DNA of 64,000 nt from Methylobacterium aerolatum (GTDB lineage: Bacteria; Pseudomonadota; Alphaproteobacteria; Rhizobiales; Beijerinckiaceae): positions 124,001 through 188,000 of the forward strand of contig NZ_BPQE01000002.1 of assembly GCF_022179085.1 (NCBI RefSeq), given 5' to 3'. Positions 63,008-64,000 of the stretch are shown here, piece after piece. A program made the position numbers and the translations under genes. Below the pieces are notes generated by a model. The model did no database searches. It was given only the letters and a program-made list of their open reading frames with translations, and was not told the origin of the DNA. The number at the start of each line of letters is the position of its first letter. The first letter of the stretch is position 1.

Positions 63008-63769
63008 TCACCCGGCCCGGCGGGCGCAGCGCGTGTAGGAGACGCTGCCCCGGTTGCTCGTCCAGGTCAGGCGGTCGCCCTCGACGACGAGGCGCACCTG
63101 GGAGGACCAGCGGCGGCCCCGGTCGCTGCACTCCGCCGCCATGATCCAGCCGTTCCCGGCCCGGTGCCCGTCATGGAAGGTGCACAGGGTGCGCCCGGCG
63201 CGGGCGCGGTCGGCGGTGATGGTGGCGGGCAGGTAGCCCCGGCGCCGGGAAGGGCTGCCGCAGGCGGCCGGGGTCGGCCCCCAGATCCCGGCATACTCGA
63301 CGGGTGCCGGGCCGGAGGCGGGCCGCGACGGCGAGGCGAGGGACGGCTGCGCCGGGTTCGTTTGCGTTGAATCCGCCTGGACCGCGAGCGTGCGCGACGG
63401 GTCGGCGCCGATCCGATCCGCGGCGGGCGTGGAGGCCAGCGCGGTGGGCCGGGCGGGCTGGTCCTCCATGTCGGGGAGGACCACGGTCGGCCGGGGCGAG
63501 GTCTCGGCGCGCTTGTCCGCCTGGACGGGCGCGGCGGGGCGGAAGGGCAGGTCCTCCCGCAGGTAGGCGGAGCAGTAGGCGAAGAGCCCGCCCCAGCCCG
63601 CGACGAGCAGCGCCGGGACGGCATAGCGCCTCCGCCGTCCGGTCGCGGGCGAATCGATCAGCCGGAGGGCGCTCAGGCCGTGCCCCGCCTCCACCGCCGG
63701 CAGCCCGGCGGAATAGGCCGGAACGGGAAGGCCGGCGCGCAAGTCGCCCGTGTGCGCCTCGTACCCCAT
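63008..63769 (-). CDS. Membrane-anchored protein with a C-terminal Cys-rich domain, unknown function
   Basis: 253 residues. After a cytoplasmic segment with RLIDSPATGRRRR there is one helix (YAVPALLVAGWGGLFAYCSAYL), then a Pro/Ala/Thr-rich linker and a folded end with YAGIWGPTPAACG, LCTFHDGH, MAAECSD and SVSYTRC, four Cys likely in two disulfides. Start chosen at ATG 63769, 4 bases after the stop of the oxygenase gene. Not recognised as a named family. Confidence 0.72.
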   Translation of the reverse strand: MGYEAHTGDLRAGLPVPAYSAGLPAVEAGHGLSALRLIDSPATGRRRRYAVPALLVAGWGGLFAYCSAYLREDLPFRPAAPVQADKRAETSPRPTVVLPDMEDQPARPTALASTPAADRIGADPSRTLAVQADSTQTNPAQPSLASPSRPASGPAPVEYAGIWGPTPAACGSPSRRRGYLPATITADRARAGRTLCTFHDGHRAGNGWIMAAECSDRGRRWSSQVRLVVEGDRLTWTSNRGSVSYTRCARRAG

Positions 63770-63773
63770 GCGG

Positions 63774-64000
63774 TCAGCGCCCGAAGATGCCCTTGAGGAA
63801 CTGGGCGGTGCGGTTGCGCTTGCGCTTGCGCTCGAGTTCCGAGGCATCCTTGAGCCAAGCCACCTGCACCACCCGGCGCTCGCCCTCGAAGGGCTCGTGG
63901 CCATGCCAGGAATTGTCGGCCCGGAGGAAGGCGAACATCGTGCCCATGGTGGGCGGCACCTCGACGGCGAAGGGCTCGAAGTTCTTGCCGTCGTAGAGCA
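63774..64000 (-). CDS. 2-oxoglutarate/Fe(II) oxygenase, C-terminal part (5' end outside window)
   Basis: The frame enters from the right edge; 75 codons are visible. LYDGKNFEPFAVEVPPTMGT, then FAFLRADNSWHGHEPFEGERRVVQVAWL carries the distal His of the iron site (WHGH) and the Arg that binds 2-oxoglutarate (ERRVVQ), as in PKHD/Ogr-type hydroxylases. The C-terminal KRKRNRTAQFLKGIFGR is basic. Substrate unknown. Confidence 0.8.
   Translation of the reverse strand, partial: LYDGKNFEPFAVEVPPTMGTMFAFLRADNSWHGHEPFEGERRVVQVAWLKDASELERKRKRNRTAQFLKGIFGR

Overview
The window is high-GC alphaproteobacterial chromosome. A Hyphomicrobiales relative of Methylobacterium/Methylorubrum fits best. This is inferred from the ChvG/ChvI-HprK-EIIA block, a lipid A very-long-chain fatty acid gene set, a YlxR-L7Ae fusion between nusA and infB, bacteriophytochrome genes, a consensus CtrA site (TTAA-N7-TTAA) and the dispersed palindromes; no rRNA, tRNA, CRISPR array, transposase or phage gene was seen.

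Layout. 1-2.1 kb (+): 3' end of mltG, a YicC-family gene, gmk. 2.1-15.1 kb (-): a long co-directional run in the order rimP, nusA, ylxR-L7Ae, infB, rbfA, truB, a lipoamide-dehydrogenase-type flavoprotein, a bacteriophytochrome kinase and heme oxygenase. The rimP leader contains a canonical terminator hairpin. 15.4-18.7 kb (+): a SAM-methyltransferase-like protein, then three related coiled-coil genes built from 11-residue repeats, behind a perfect CtrA box, and a tiny putative lipoprotein. 18.7-24 kb: aldo/keto reductase, msrQ, small secreted and helical proteins, an MDR oxidoreductase and an SCO1 copper chaperone. 24.3-31.3 kb: a metal block with a TonB receptor, PepSY membrane protein, DUF2946-like protein, znuB, znuC, a small membrane protein, and divergent zur. 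31.4-37.2 kb: a small exported protein, selB, a CYTH-CHAD phosphohydrolase and an M20 amidohydrolase.

37.4-42.1 kb (+): ketoacyl synthase, ketoreductase, SH3 protein, zinc-type dehydrogenase and LpxXL-like acyltransferase, probably for the very-long acyl chain of lipid A. 42.1-45.3 kb (+): DUF1223 protein, hslU and an RhtA-like exporter. 45.5-49.1 kb (-): chvI-chvG-hprK and an EIIA-Man protein, linking envelope/acid sensing to PTS control. 49.3-52.4 kb (+): HugZ-like protein, a small protein, lepA. 52.5-64 kb: glutaminase, an ABC exporter, a PRC-barrel/MFS pair, a lipoprotein, a second PRC-barrel protein, a DUF2721 protein, a SWIB protein with a histone-H1-like tail, an SDR, a DHA2-type MFS exporter, a membrane-anchored Cys-rich protein and the 3' end of a 2-oxoglutarate oxygenase.

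The most unusual items are the CtrA-box-linked hendecad coiled-coil trio, a phytochrome whose photoactive-yellow-protein-like module has lost its chromophore residues, the terminator in the rimP-nusA leader, and the zinc block with His-rich tails on both Zur and ZnuC. Two families of dispersed palindromes (A and B) fill many intergenic gaps.
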